Of a stretch of 14,242 bases of DNA, positions 1 through 8,447 are shown piece after piece; the first letter of the stretch is position 1, and every line of letters starts with the position of its first letter. Where the stretch lies: contig CM022677.1 of NCBI GenBank assembly GCA_012295275.1, positions 15,955,886 to 15,970,127 on the forward strand, written 5' to 3'. The stretch comes from Chrysomallon squamiferum (lineage: Eukaryota; Mollusca; Gastropoda; Neomphalida; Peltospiridae). The translations under genes and the position numbers were made by a program. The notes beneath the pieces were generated by a model. The model was given only the letters and a program-made list of their open reading frames with translations, did no database searches and was not told the DNA's origin.

Positions 1-838
1 AATAAACACCAGAAACCAGCATTGAGAACACTGCAGTTGTAGATCAATAAACACCAGAAAACAGCATTGAGGACACTACAGTTGTAGATCAACAGACACC
101 AGAAAACAGCACTGAGAACACTACAGTTGTAGATCAACAGACACCAAAACCCAGCACTGAGAACACTACAGTTCTAGATCAACAGACACCAAAAACCAGC
201 ACTGAGAAGAAACCAGTACAGTTCTAGATCAACAGTTAGCAGAAACCAGCACTGAGAAGAGTACAGTTCTAGATCAACAGTTAGCAGAAACTAGCACTGA
301 AAAGACTACACTTCTAGATCAACAGACACCAATAACCAGCACTGAGTACACTACTGTTCTAGATCAACAGACACCAGAAACCAGCATTGAGAACACTGCA
401 GTTGTAGATCAATAAACACCAGAAACCAGCATTGAGAACACTGCAGTTGTAGATCAATAAACACCAGAAAACAGCATTGAGGACACTACAGTTGTAGATC
501 AATAAACACAAGAAAACAGCATTGACAACACTACTGTTGTAGATCAACAGACACCAGAAAACAGCACTGAGAACACTACAGTTGTAGATCTACAAACACC
601 AGAAAACAGCACTGAGAACACTATAGTTGTAGATCTACAAACACCAGAAAACAGCACTGAGAACACTACAGTCCTAGATCAACAGACACCAGAAAACAGC
701 ACTGATAACACTACAGTTGTAGATCTACAAACACCAGAAAACAGCATTGAGGACACTACAGTCCTAGATCTACAAAAACCAGAAAACAGCATTGAGGACA
801 CTACAGTCCGAGATCAACAGACACCAGACAATGACACT
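1..838 (+). repeat. 45-bp minisatellite, 18 copies plus a partial copy, protein-like
   Basis: Copies are punctuated by GATC at 42, 87, 132, 177, 227, 272, 317 and so on to 812. Every spacing is 45 bp except one 50-bp unit (181-230). The array starts exactly in phase at base 1, so it probably continues to the left. The last copy decays after about 838. Read on the plus strand, a typical unit encodes DQQTPENSTENTTVV, with two N-glycosylation sequons (NST, NTT) per unit. The codon pair after GAT occurs as CAACAG, CAATAA or CTACAA. The CAATAA form puts an in-frame TAA in the units that start at 1, 46, 411, 456 and 501. The 5-bp insertion in the 50-bp unit also shifts the frame. A period of 15 codons with conserved reading suggests coding ancestry, but the present array cannot be one open frame. 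Confidence 0.97.
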
Positions 839-898
839 CAGAACATTTATTTGAGACAATTCAGCATTAGGCAGCACAACTCAGTTATTAGTCAGTAA
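506..898 (+). pseudogene. ATG-less open frame over the end of the 45-bp array, sequon-rich repeat protein remnant
   Basis: Between the TAA at 503-505 and the TAA at 896-898 the plus frame is open for 130 codons without an ATG. It consists of about seven 15-residue repeats of the form D(Q/L)QTPENS(T/I)E(N/D)TTV(V/L). A non-repeat tail follows, containing DNDTQNIYLRQF and ending in HNSVISQ. The composition (Thr, Asn, Ser, Glu, Gln; no Cys) would suit a glycosylated extracellular or stem-like spacer. Upstream copies carry stops and a frameshift, so this is either the 3' part of a decayed gene or a terminal exon entered by splicing within the array. No family is recognised. Coding status is uncertain. 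Confidence 0.35.
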
Positions 899-1358
899 AC
901 GGAGTAGAAAGTTAACACCAGAAATGCTGAAAATGAAAAAAACGTCTAAAGTTTCTGCCGAAAACAAAAACGGAAATGAAAAGAAAATACAAACTTGACC
1001 TGAGAAAATAAAGACAACAACTAAGATTCCCAAAGCAAGTGATCAACCAGGCTGTAAAACGAAAAGACAGTATTATGAAAAAGGAAAATGAAAAAAATCC
1101 AAATGTTAAATGAGGAACTTGCCAACCATTCTGTGATGAAATAACTTATACAAATAAAGAATGAACTTAATAAGGAAGGAGAAAATCACAGGAAACTGCT
1201 GTTGAGGAACAAGAAAGGAACAAGAAGATGTGCGTCATTTGAAGTATTTGCTATATTGAAAAATAAGTTGAGGGGAAAAGATGAAACAGTAAAGATTTTG
1301 GAAAATGAGAAACATATTGGCACAAAATGTTTGAAAGTTCACTCGAATTTTCTTTTGA

Positions 1359-1446
1359 TCAAACCACTACAAATGGTGTAACAGATTAAAATTATTCTTA
1401 TCAAACCACTAAAACTGTGACAGATTAAAACTGTTCTTATCAAACA
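1359..1446 (+). repeat. Short tandem repeat, about 40-bp period
   Basis: Units start with TCAAACCACT at 1359 and 1401 (42 and 39 bp long) and a partial copy TCAAACATGC begins at 1440. Each unit contains an ACAGATTAAAA-type block followed by TTCTTA. It lies inside the decayed coding-like region. Confidence 0.75.
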
Positions 1447-1592
1447 TGCATGAAAGTCTTTGATAGATTTGTTAATCTTTTATGAACACAGCAATGCTCA
1501 TTCAAAAAATAAATGATTTGTTACATGCAATATGATGGATCAGATAAAATGTCAAAGTGAATTATGTAGTGTTACCAAACTGAAAACTGAAC

Positions 1593-1598
1593 AATAAA
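1593..1598 (+). terminator. Possible polyadenylation signal AATAAA
   Basis: AATAAA is followed 20 bases later by A9 at 1619-1627. That spacing fits either a genuine cleavage site or the fossil tail of a retroposed mRNA. AATAAA is common by chance in DNA this A/T-rich. Confidence 0.35.
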
Positions 1599-1627
1599 AA
1601 AGAAAAATCATTCCAAATAAAAAAAAA

Positions 1628-2289
1628 CAGGTACCTGACTGCCTTGTTCGTCATGTTCCCTAAGTTAAATGCCCATCTTTTGTTTTCAGTTCTCAATTTG
1701 CTAAGGGAAATAAATTTCTGGAGTAGAGTGGTAATAATTATAATAGGAACATGCAGTTGGTTATTTTGCTGTTCAGGAGTTCAATGTGTTTGTAAATGAT
1801 GAACTGGTTATTTACAGTGCTAAGGTAGAATATTTCTGTGCTTCAAGGAAGACATATTAAGTTAAATATTGGTCTGTATGAAAATTATAACTTATAATGA
1901 CAGGTCAGAAGACGATTAAGAGTTGGACTAAGATTTTTTTGGAAATAATTATAATATTCTAGTCTGACCTATCTTGGTGTTTTGTGGCATTTTATATATT
2001 TGTATTTAGTTTTCATTCATATCATTTGTCAATTTTATTGTTATTGTTAATCTTATGACTGTTTGGAATTTACTCACTTTAATGGATTTCTAAATTGCAT
2101 AATTGATTTCAAAATTGATCAGTTATATTAATTTTACTCCAGTATTAAAAATCCATTTTATAACTAAGGCAGAAATATCTTTGACTGTATGTGTATGTGT
2201 GAATATGCATATATGAATTTGTGTGCATGGTGTTCCAGAAAGAAAACAATCTGATATTATTTTTCATATATGTATTTTCTTTCTTAGGT
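1628..2289. other. A/T-rich intergenic DNA, no feature seen
   Basis: I found no long open frame, recognisable repeat or RNA gene here. Short T-rich runs and a small TGTATGTGT patch near 2190 are the only visible structure. Confidence 0.6.
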
Positions 2290-3040
2290 GTTCATGAAGT
2301 GTACATACAAGTTTCATCTGATACTATGATGGATGCTGAGAAACACTGTTCACTTTTGTAATAGACAAAAAACCTTGAACTAAACTTTGCAGCAAAAATT
2401 CATCATTTTCAAACAGGTATTTTACCAAAGAAGCCTTTCTGTGATTGCACACTACACCACTTTTGTTTTTTGTGTTTTTTTCCTACATGCAAGGCTCTTT
2501 GCACATGGCTGATGTTGCTCTGCTGAGGCTATAAACATTATATATTTTTATTAACATATCCACTTAAATGGAAATAGGCCTCCTTGCCAAAGAGAAGAGC
2601 ATACGAGAAATGGAGGTTGATCTCAATTCTTTGTGCTGATTTTTCTGGCAAAGTTAACAGCACTGGTTCATACTTGGCTTGCCTTTGAGTCTGAGGAATT
2701 TGCAGTTTGTATGGAAAAAGTTTCAGATCACTATGAATGAATCAAATGACTGTTGTCTCAGACATCCTGGAAATCCCCATCATGATTGTTCCAGATGAGT
2801 CCTAACCTCATCAGCTCTTGCTTGTATTCTGTCAGTCAAACAGGTGCCAATGAGGATGTTGTTTTTGTTGTTAGTCACAGTCCTAGAGTCTCTGAACTTC
2901 TTAATAAGACTTATCAGGTTGTTACAGTATGGGATTTTTCATTCCTGGGAACTCACAATGAAATTTCCTTTGGATAAGAGCACTTGATTTTATATCAGAT
3001 AAAGTTCAAGGATTTCAGTCCACTCCTGATAACTGTTTCT
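2290..3040 (-). pseudogene. Degenerate DDE transposase, Tc1/mariner (IS630) superfamily
   Basis: The minus strand holds ordered blocks typical of a large animal transposase family. LIQRKFHCEFPGMKNP (2931-2978) matches the N-terminal helix-turn-helix region (DUF4817-like). LIKKFRDSRTVTNN and EVRTHLEQS (2783-2809) follow. MGISRMSETTVI, a stop, then IHSDLKLFPYKLQI lie in one frame over 2685-2780. EAYFHLSGYVNK (2547-2582) is the block around the first catalytic Asp. ALHV, WCSV and KGFFGKI come next, then LFENDEFLLQ (2387-2416) in a shifted frame. A weak QDG-like remnant (DETCMYTS) lies near 2300-2325. Several stops and frameshifts are present, and the catalytic Asp of the usual SDEA motif reads Lys (FGKEA, codon 2583-2585). 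The element is dead. The last part of the catalytic domain and both terminal repeats were not found. The family assignment rests on recalled motif patterns, not on a search. Confidence 0.85.
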
Positions 3041-3134
3041 TAGAATCCTGTCTTGATGTTTGATGAAGCTTCTATAAAGTAATCCGTGACACAACCTAAA
3101 AATGAACAAAAAATATTAAACTAACTGTAAATAA

Positions 3135-3395
3135 TTTTTTTTTTTTTTTAAATGTCATATTTTTATGCATGTATGTATGTGTTTGTGAAGTTGTCTATTT
3201 TTGTGTATATAATGTGTGTGTGTGTGTTTATATATGAAAGTATGTATGAGAGGCTGCATGTTCATATGCATATAATAAATATGGTGAGTTCAACTACAAA
3301 GGCAGTCAAAGCATGTTATTTCATTATATATATATATAACACACACACATAAACACACACACACCTATATATATGAATGAATGAATGAATGAATG
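3135..3395. repeat. Microsatellite cluster: T15, (GT)n, (TA)n, (CA)n, (GAAT)n
   Basis: T15 runs 3135-3149 and an alternating GT tract 3213-3227. A TA tract near 3325-3342 passes into interrupted CA repeats to about 3365. About five GAAT units lie at 3375-3395. The weak plus-strand open frame across this block comes from the repeats. Confidence 0.9.
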
Positions 3396-4260
3396 TAGCT
3401 GTGTTATATTTTCTGTTTCTTTGATCAGACATTAACAGTTGAATGTGGAATCATTATTTACATCTACGAAATGATGCATACTCGTAGATTAATCATTATT
3501 TCAAACAACCAGTAGTGACATTTAAGAAATAAACAATAGTTTAAATGTGCTTGGGACGTAATTGTCTCCTATTTTTGTAACTTAGTACTTTTTTTTATTA
3601 ATTGTGATATGAAGGGACAGATGAAGACATTAAAACTTTTATTCCTTATTTACTTTTTAATTTAAAACTTTTAATGACTTTTGTTAATTGATTTTTGTTT
3701 AATAATATTGTAAGTATGTTAAATATTATTTTTTAGACATGAACTTGTGGTTGTGTGTACAACAACAAAAATTGAAAAGATTCATTTGTTATTATAGTTT
3801 GAAGATCCTGTATAATTATAAAATTCTGAAAATGTTTTTAGTTTTATATATGTATGTGTGTGTGTATATATTTATATGTCAGTTTTTTTCTTATGACTAG
3901 CTGATATAATGGTATATTATAAGTTTTTGATAATTACTGTGATTAAATGTAAAAAACAAATTTTATTTCAAGCAAACAAATTATTTTAAAATACTGTATA
4001 AAACTCTCTGCAGTCTATCTGTATAAGATTTATATGAAATATAAACGGCTTTCATATTTATACATCTGTGTCCTCAGGAAGTTTTTATTAGCAATTTTTT
4101 ATTATTATTATTATTTTTATTTCATTTGATTTATATATTATTTTAATATTGCTATTTTTTTATTTGTTTGTTTGTTGTTGTGTTGTTTTTTTTGGGTGGG
4201 TTGGGTTTTTTTTGGGAGAAGCTAGTATAGAGATATCTTGATTGCTTACCTTTGGTTTGC
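3396..4260. other. A/T-rich intergenic DNA, no gene seen
   Basis: No open frame, conserved protein block or RNA gene was found. Small (GT)/(TA) patches near 3848-3870 and an ATT patch near 4101-4115 are simple-sequence noise. A T/G-rich stretch lies at about 4150-4215. Confidence 0.6.
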
Positions 4261-4365
4261 AGGGCATATATGATGAGTGACACCTGTAAATGGAGATTTT
4301 ACACCTGTACAGGTGTACTGAGTAAATGTTAAATAAAATTATGTTTTTTATTATAATTTTACATT

Positions 4366-4396
<31 letters not shown>

Positions 4397-4975
4397 TGTC
4401 CATTTAATTTTCATATATATTATACATGGTAGTCTATATTTTAAATGAATATGTGCCTTTTAAATAAAAATGTTTCAGTTTCTTTTCTTATTTTAATTTT
4501 CACCCTCTGTATGAGACACAGTGTTCTCTGTAGGGTTTTAAGAATTTTAAGTTTTTTAATTTGTACCTTTTATTTTTAAATAAAATTTATGTTCCCTTAT
4601 ATTTCTTCATTTAATTTTTGCTTAGGATGCTATGCATAGTATTCTGTGCAAGTATTTTAAGAATTTAAAGTGTTTTAATTTGTACCCGTTACTTTTAAAA
4701 ATGATTTATATTCCTCACTTAATTTTCAGCCTGCATATTATGAGTGGCATTCTGTACTGGTGTTTTGAGAAATGATCTGTGTTAATTAATTTATTAATTT
4801 AATAAATAAAAACTATTTTCTTAACTTTTCATAGTTTTTAATTTCACATGGTGTTCTGTACATGTATTTCGGGAATTCTAAGTGTATTAATTTATACCAG
4901 TATCTTTTAAATAAAAATTACCCACTTTACTTTTTTTCCTATATAAGAGGCAGAGATATTTTTAAAATTTTAAAC
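4261..4975. repeat. Old degenerate tandem array, period about 92-118 bp
   Basis: A recurring landmark of the form G(T/C)(G/A)TTCTGTA or close starts at 4313, 4429, 4521, 4639, 4747 and 4851, with a weak copy near 4951. Better copies continue with a TTTTAAGAATTTAAAG-like block, TTAATTTGTACC, a TTTTAAATAAAA-like block and a CTT(A)ATTTTC stretch. Many indels show that the array is ancient. It has no coding potential. No repeat family is recognised. Confidence 0.6.
4365..4396 (+). repeat. (TTTA)8 microsatellite
   Basis: Eight consecutive TTTA units, lying inside one unit of the degenerate array and expanding it. Confidence 0.95.
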
Positions 4976-6045
4976 TGATTAATAATGATCAAGCATAGCC
5001 TGTTTTAGAAATGTATCGGTATATAAAGACCTGTTATATTTAGTTTTGTTCTTTACTTTTCATTGATTATTTTCTGTTTCAAGTTTATATTGGCCTGTGT
5101 CCATAAATCTGGACCATTTCCTTTCCCAGGCTAGCTTCATAAATGATTAACTATTAAAAAAAAATTGTCATTTTTACCACAAACCAGTTATTTCTAAATG
5201 TGTTAGAGACAATTCTATCAGATATAGCAATATGATTACATTTTTCTTACAAACAATTTAAAAAAAAAAAAGAAAAATAGAATCAATCTGAAAACCTCTG
5301 ATGACCAGTAATAAAAATGGCAGAGTGTAATTATATTTAATGGGGGGAAAAAAAGAAAATTATTCTTTTCTCCTTGAACTTTCCAGGCAGAAGTAAAAAA
5401 CAGTAAGCTTCTGCCAAAGTTGTTTCTATAATTGAATGACATCTCTATCATATACTGAATAAAATAATGTGATAAGTAATACTTACAGATGAAAAAAGAT
5501 AAATTTGTTAGAGTTTGTTTATGTGCGTGTTTTGGTTTTCTGTTTTTTTTATAATTAGTTATTTAAGATACAGAAATATATTGTACGGCAATATTTTACT
5601 AATTCATTTATTTATTTTATTTTTGATATTATTATTTCCTTTTTTCTTTCTTTCTTATTTCCCACCCCCCCGGTTTTTGTTGACCTAGTTCGCTAATTAT
5701 AAAAATAATAATAAGAAAAAATATATTGTTTTTCTCATTCAATTCTGCATTATGATTTCAGAGTTATTTCCCTTCAGTTTTACACTTCGCCATTTTTACA
5801 TCGAGAAGTAGTTTATTCAGCACTTTTATGACTTTCATGTCTGCTGCAAGTGTAAGTTACGTGTTTTAATTAATAATGTTCGATTTTGTTGCCATAAATG
5901 CCATTATTTACATTTACTGAAAATTAAATCTCTGAGACCTTCCGTCTAATTTTAGGTTTATTTTATTATTTGTTTGTTGTTTCTTTCTTTTACTTTATGT
6001 GTTTTGTTTGTTTTGTTGTTGGTTGTTTTTGTTTCATGAGTATTT
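4976..6045. other. A/T-rich intergenic DNA, no gene seen
   Basis: Only homopolymer runs are visible (A12 near 5259-5270, several T runs, C7 near 5664-5670). The 71-codon minus frame at 5236-5451 is mostly Phe/Leu from A/T runs and is not credible. Confidence 0.6.
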
Positions 6046-6157
6046 ACGTTTATTGTTCACCAGAAATCACGACATACTTTAATAATGATGCTTATATCGA
6101 CTTGTGAATGATTTTAAACTAGCGATATATTGGAAATCAACCACGCCGCATAATTAC

Positions 6158-6200
<43 letters not shown>
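6046..6200 (+). repeat. GT-tailed repeat segment, copy 1, with (GT)20
   Basis: The segment starts ACGTTTATT, later has GCCGCATAATTACACT, and ends in exactly 20 GT units (6161-6200). Its two ends resemble those of the segment at 6533-6666; the middle matches poorly. It may be a fragment of a dispersed repeat with a GT tail. Confidence 0.4.
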
Positions 6201-6201
<1 letters not shown>

Positions 6202-6300
6202 AACAATATTTTACGATTTGGGTTTGTAGCAGAACAATTTAATATGTGTGACGGTAACTAGGTTCTCACAACGAGAACTTCTTCATTAACTGTATTGAAA

Positions 6301-6308
6301 TGACGTCA
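6301..6308. promoter_or_regulatory. Perfect CRE palindrome TGACGTCA
   Basis: The eight bases match the consensus for CREB/ATF factors exactly. The site lies about 580 bp beyond the 3' end of the minus-strand gene, not at a recognised promoter. A chance match is quite possible. Confidence 0.2.
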
Positions 6309-6532
6309 AAATATATTTCACTTAAGACTTTTCTAGAGGTCTATTATTATTATTTATTTTTATTTTTGTTGTTAAAATTTCTTTCTTTTTATTTTTTCCT
6401 CCCTTTATTTTTTTTTTCGAAGCATGTTTTAGAGTTTGTTTTTATTTTTTATTCTTCTTTTCTTTTCATTCATTACTGAAAACTTAATTTGTAATACATC
6501 TGTTTCAACAATTTGATGCAGTTCAGAATGTA

Positions 6533-6624
6533 CGTTTATTATTTATCAGATTTTGTTTTATGGTAGTAAAATACGTTTTCAGCACTAATCTTCATTAGGA
6601 TTAAGGCCGCCATGTAATTTACTG

Positions 6625-6666
<42 letters not shown>
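6533..6666 (+). repeat. GT-tailed repeat segment, copy 2, with (GT)20
   Basis: It starts ACGTTTATT like copy 1, has GGCCGCCATGTAATTTACT before the tail, and ends in exactly 20 GT units (6627-6666). Distance from the shared start to the GT tail is 94 bp here against 115 bp in copy 1. Confidence 0.4.
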
Positions 6667-6667
<1 letters not shown>

Positions 6668-6819
6668 TGCGCGCGTTATATGTTACGTACATTTTCTATT
6701 ATTTATTTCCATGTCTCCTTAACTAATAACACATTTTCTTGTAGGACGGTATTACTTCGTTCTCATGTTTTGTAATGTATATAAAGAAATTCAAAACTGT
6801 ATTATAAATTATTTTTTTC

Positions 6820-6825
6820 TTTATT
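6820..6825 (-). terminator. Possible polyadenylation signal for the 452-residue gene
   Basis: TTTATT on the plus strand is AATAAA on the minus strand, about 60 bases past the stop codon. That is a plausible place for a short 3' UTR, although such hexamers are common in this DNA. Between stop and signal, a CAG/GTGAAT splice-donor-like sequence at about 6841-6849 is the alternative 3' boundary. Confidence 0.35.
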
Positions 6826-6886
6826 CCCACATATATAACAATTCACCTGTATGTGTGCGTGTATATTTTAACTATCATTACTATTA

Positions 6887-8245
6887 TTAAATAATCCAGT
6901 CATCTATATTATTTGCAAATGAGTTGCTATTTTGCGTATTTTCCTTTGTGTTGTAACCATGTACACGATCCAAGAATAGCTTTTCATTGTTATTGATCTT
7001 TTCTTTTGCACTTAGTGTTTTCTTTGTGACGTTAGAATACGGGTATAATTTCACAGCTGAACTTTTTGTTCTTGAAACACGTGTAGTTTTGTCGTTATTT
7101 TTATCACTGTCTTTTGAATGGAGGACTGTAGCTTTAGCAGAATTATCTTCTGGTGGTTTTTCTTGAGCTTTGTGACCAAGCTGTCGTTTTTCAGACAGTT
7201 GTTCTTCTCTGGGAACAGACGAATTATTTATATTTTTTAAAATTACACCAATTTCTTTTCTAGAATTGTCCTCGTGTTTAGAAACTCTACTAGCCTCCTT
7301 TTCTTTTGTCGAAATATAGTTCTTAGAAATGTTTTCCGTTTTTGTCAATGAATTGTTCTGTCTAGTACCAACTGGTAACTTTCTGTTATGATTTTTTGAT
7401 GTGGCTGATAATTGATGACTTTTCTTTGAAGCAGTGTTTGTATTTTCGTTATCACGACGTTTGGTGGAATCGTGAATGTTGTTGCGTTTGGTGGAATTTT
7501 GTATTTTGTTCAAAGTTACGTTAAGTTTTTCTAATTTAACAGCAGAATGGTTTAAATGTGTTTTAGTCAAGTTATTCTGTTTTCCATTCCGTTTGTCCTT
7601 TCCTTCGAGACTGAGGTGTGTTTTTAACAAAGGATAATTCAGTTCTGTGTGAAACTGCTTCTCTCCACTCAAGTTATGTTTGCTTATATCACTAGATCTC
7701 GTTATCGCCGTCTCCGAATGATTTGACGTCCGAGATAGTCCTCGGCTATGATCGAATCTCACTTTACGATTTTTGCCCGATTCCAATTTACGATCTTTAC
7801 CGAAGTGTGCTTTATGATCTTTGTTGAATTCTGATACACTGATTTTGTCAAACTGTTGTTTTCGGTTTTTCTGTAATTCTAATTTACGTTTTTTACCTAA
7901 TTCTAATTTACGGCTTTTGCCGAATTCTGATTTACGATCTTTGCCGAATTCCGATTTACGATCACTGCCGAATTTTAACGTACTGTTTTTGCTAGGCGCC
8001 GTTTTTCGTAAGGAACCAATTCGCGCAGTCGAATTTCGAGTGACTGCGATATTTCTTTTGATACGAAGCGGATCATCAACCATTGAAATAATGTTTTGTA
8101 AACGTGGAGAATTCTTCACAATTCCGAAAGACGTGAAAACGATTACAACAGAAACCGAAAAAATAATCACAAAGAAGAAACCTTTCATTCCTTCGACTGG
8201 CATGTTGCAGATAGGTCGACAGACAGACAGAAGGAACGTTAGCAT
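6887..8245 (-). CDS. Predicted type II membrane protein with Lys-rich octapeptide repeat and sequon-rich stem
   Basis: This is the only long, non-repetitive open frame in the window: 452 codons. It is bounded upstream by an in-frame TAA (8312-8314) with no ATG between, and downstream by six consecutive stops. Residues 22-43 are a single strongly hydrophobic segment (GFFFVIIFSVSVVIVFTSFG core), preceded by Lys21 and followed by basic residues. No other membrane segment is seen. Residues 92-163 are nine 8-residue repeats of the type FGKDRKSE. Residues 164-452 are Lys/Asn/Ser/Thr-rich and low in hydrophobics. There are 13 N-X-S/T sequons (71, 87, 175, 191, 225, 232, 242, 250, 297, 305, 340, 341, 405), which fits a luminal or extracellular location. 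Met15 and Met20 have a purine at -3, unlike Met1 (C), so translation may start there. No catalytic domain is present. It may be a whole lineage-specific protein or the first coding exon of a long-stem Golgi enzyme such as a GALNT5-like transferase (composition only). No family is recognised. Confidence 0.75.
   Translation of the reverse strand: MLTFLLSVCRPICNMPVEGMKGFFFVIIFSVSVVIVFTSFGIVKNSPRLQNIISMVDDPLRIKRNIAVTRNSTARIGSLRKTAPSKNSTLKFGSDRKSEFGKDRKSEFGKSRKLELGKKRKLELQKNRKQQFDKISVSEFNKDHKAHFGKDRKLESGKNRKVRFDHSRGLSRTSNHSETAITRSSDISKHNLSGEKQFHTELNYPLLKTHLSLEGKDKRNGKQNNLTKTHLNHSAVKLEKLNVTLNKIQNSTKRNNIHDSTKRRDNENTNTASKKSHQLSATSKNHNRKLPVGTRQNNSLTKTENISKNYISTKEKEASRVSKHEDNSRKEIGVILKNINNSSVPREEQLSEKRQLGHKAQEKPPEDNSAKATVLHSKDSDKNNDKTTRVSRTKSSAVKLYPYSNVTKKTLSAKEKINNNEKLFLDRVHGYNTKENTQNSNSFANNIDDWII
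7757..7972 (-). repeat. 24-bp coding minisatellite encoding nine octapeptides
   Basis: Inside the membrane-protein frame, residues 92-163 run as nine units of 24 bp with no indel. Examples are FGSDRKSE, FGKDRKSE, FGKSRKLE, LGKKRKLE, FNKDHKAH and SGKNRKVR. Positions 3 (Lys) and 5-6 (Arg-Lys) are best kept; the sixth unit (FDKISVSE) is the most diverged. A partial tenth copy (FDHSRG) follows. The unit number is likely to vary between alleles. Confidence 0.92.
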
Positions 8246-8409
8246 TTGGAATCTGTTAGCAGCATCAAAGTGACATGTAGATGGTATCAGCAGTGCAGAA
8301 TATACATTTCTTTAGGAACATGTCAGATAAATCACGTCATGAAGATGAAATTACTGATGGAAAAATCCCCGTTGCTTAGTAACACAATATAATTCTTCTT
8401 CTTTTCTTT

Positions 8410-8410
<1 letters not shown>
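8246..8410. promoter_or_regulatory. Probable 5' UTR and upstream flank of the minus-strand gene
   Basis: This segment lies upstream of the 452-codon frame, and the in-frame TAA at 8312-8314 limits any N-terminal extension. No convincing TATA box, initiator or acceptor splice site was identified. The transcription start is not placed. Confidence 0.25.

Positions 8411-8447
<37 letters not shown>
8411..8447 (+). repeat. (ATT)n microsatellite
   Basis: About twelve uninterrupted TAT/ATT trinucleotides. Confidence 0.95.

Larger units (their letters stand above)
839..1627 (+). pseudogene. Decayed coding-like Lys/Glu-rich region with polyadenylation-like end
   Basis: The plus strand is purine-rich and reads as basic, coiled-coil-like peptide in short pieces that change frame. 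One piece after 936 gives KVSAENKNGNEKK. Another around 1110-1160 includes CQPFCDEITYTNK. A third stretch, open for 78 codons (1145-1378) without an ATG, contains NKLRGKDETVKILENEKH. From 1359 a short tandem repeat reads YQTT-type peptide with TAA stops. The tract ends with AATAAA (1593-1598), and a run of nine A starts 21 bases after that signal. This looks like the 3' end of a dead gene or of a retrocopy whose 5' end lies left of the window. The protein family is not recognised. Random A-rich sequence can mimic Lys/Glu-rich peptides, which lowers confidence. Confidence 0.4.

Noticed and set aside
359-547. Minus-strand 62-codon frame with repeated IYNCSVLNA peptides
   Set aside because: It is the antisense reading of the 45-bp minisatellite, and similar frames arise wherever the array lacks stops.
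1-838. CRISPR-like regular spacing
   Set aside because: The whole 45-bp unit is repeated with no unique spacers and no cas genes; the setting is eukaryotic.
2786-2977. Plus-strand 63-codon frame
   Set aside because: It lies antisense to the transposase blocks, whose ordered motifs explain the sequence better.
3152-3352. Plus-strand 66-codon frame
   Set aside because: It is built on GT and TA microsatellites, with low-complexity Tyr/Val/Cys composition.
5236-5451. Minus-strand 71-codon frame
   Set aside because: Phe/Leu runs come from A and T homopolymers; no domain is visible.
7821-8273. Plus-strand 150-codon frame antisense to the membrane-protein gene
   Set aside because: It mirrors the 24-bp repeat and GC-richer coding sequence of the opposite strand, which has the membrane segment, sequons and full-length frame.
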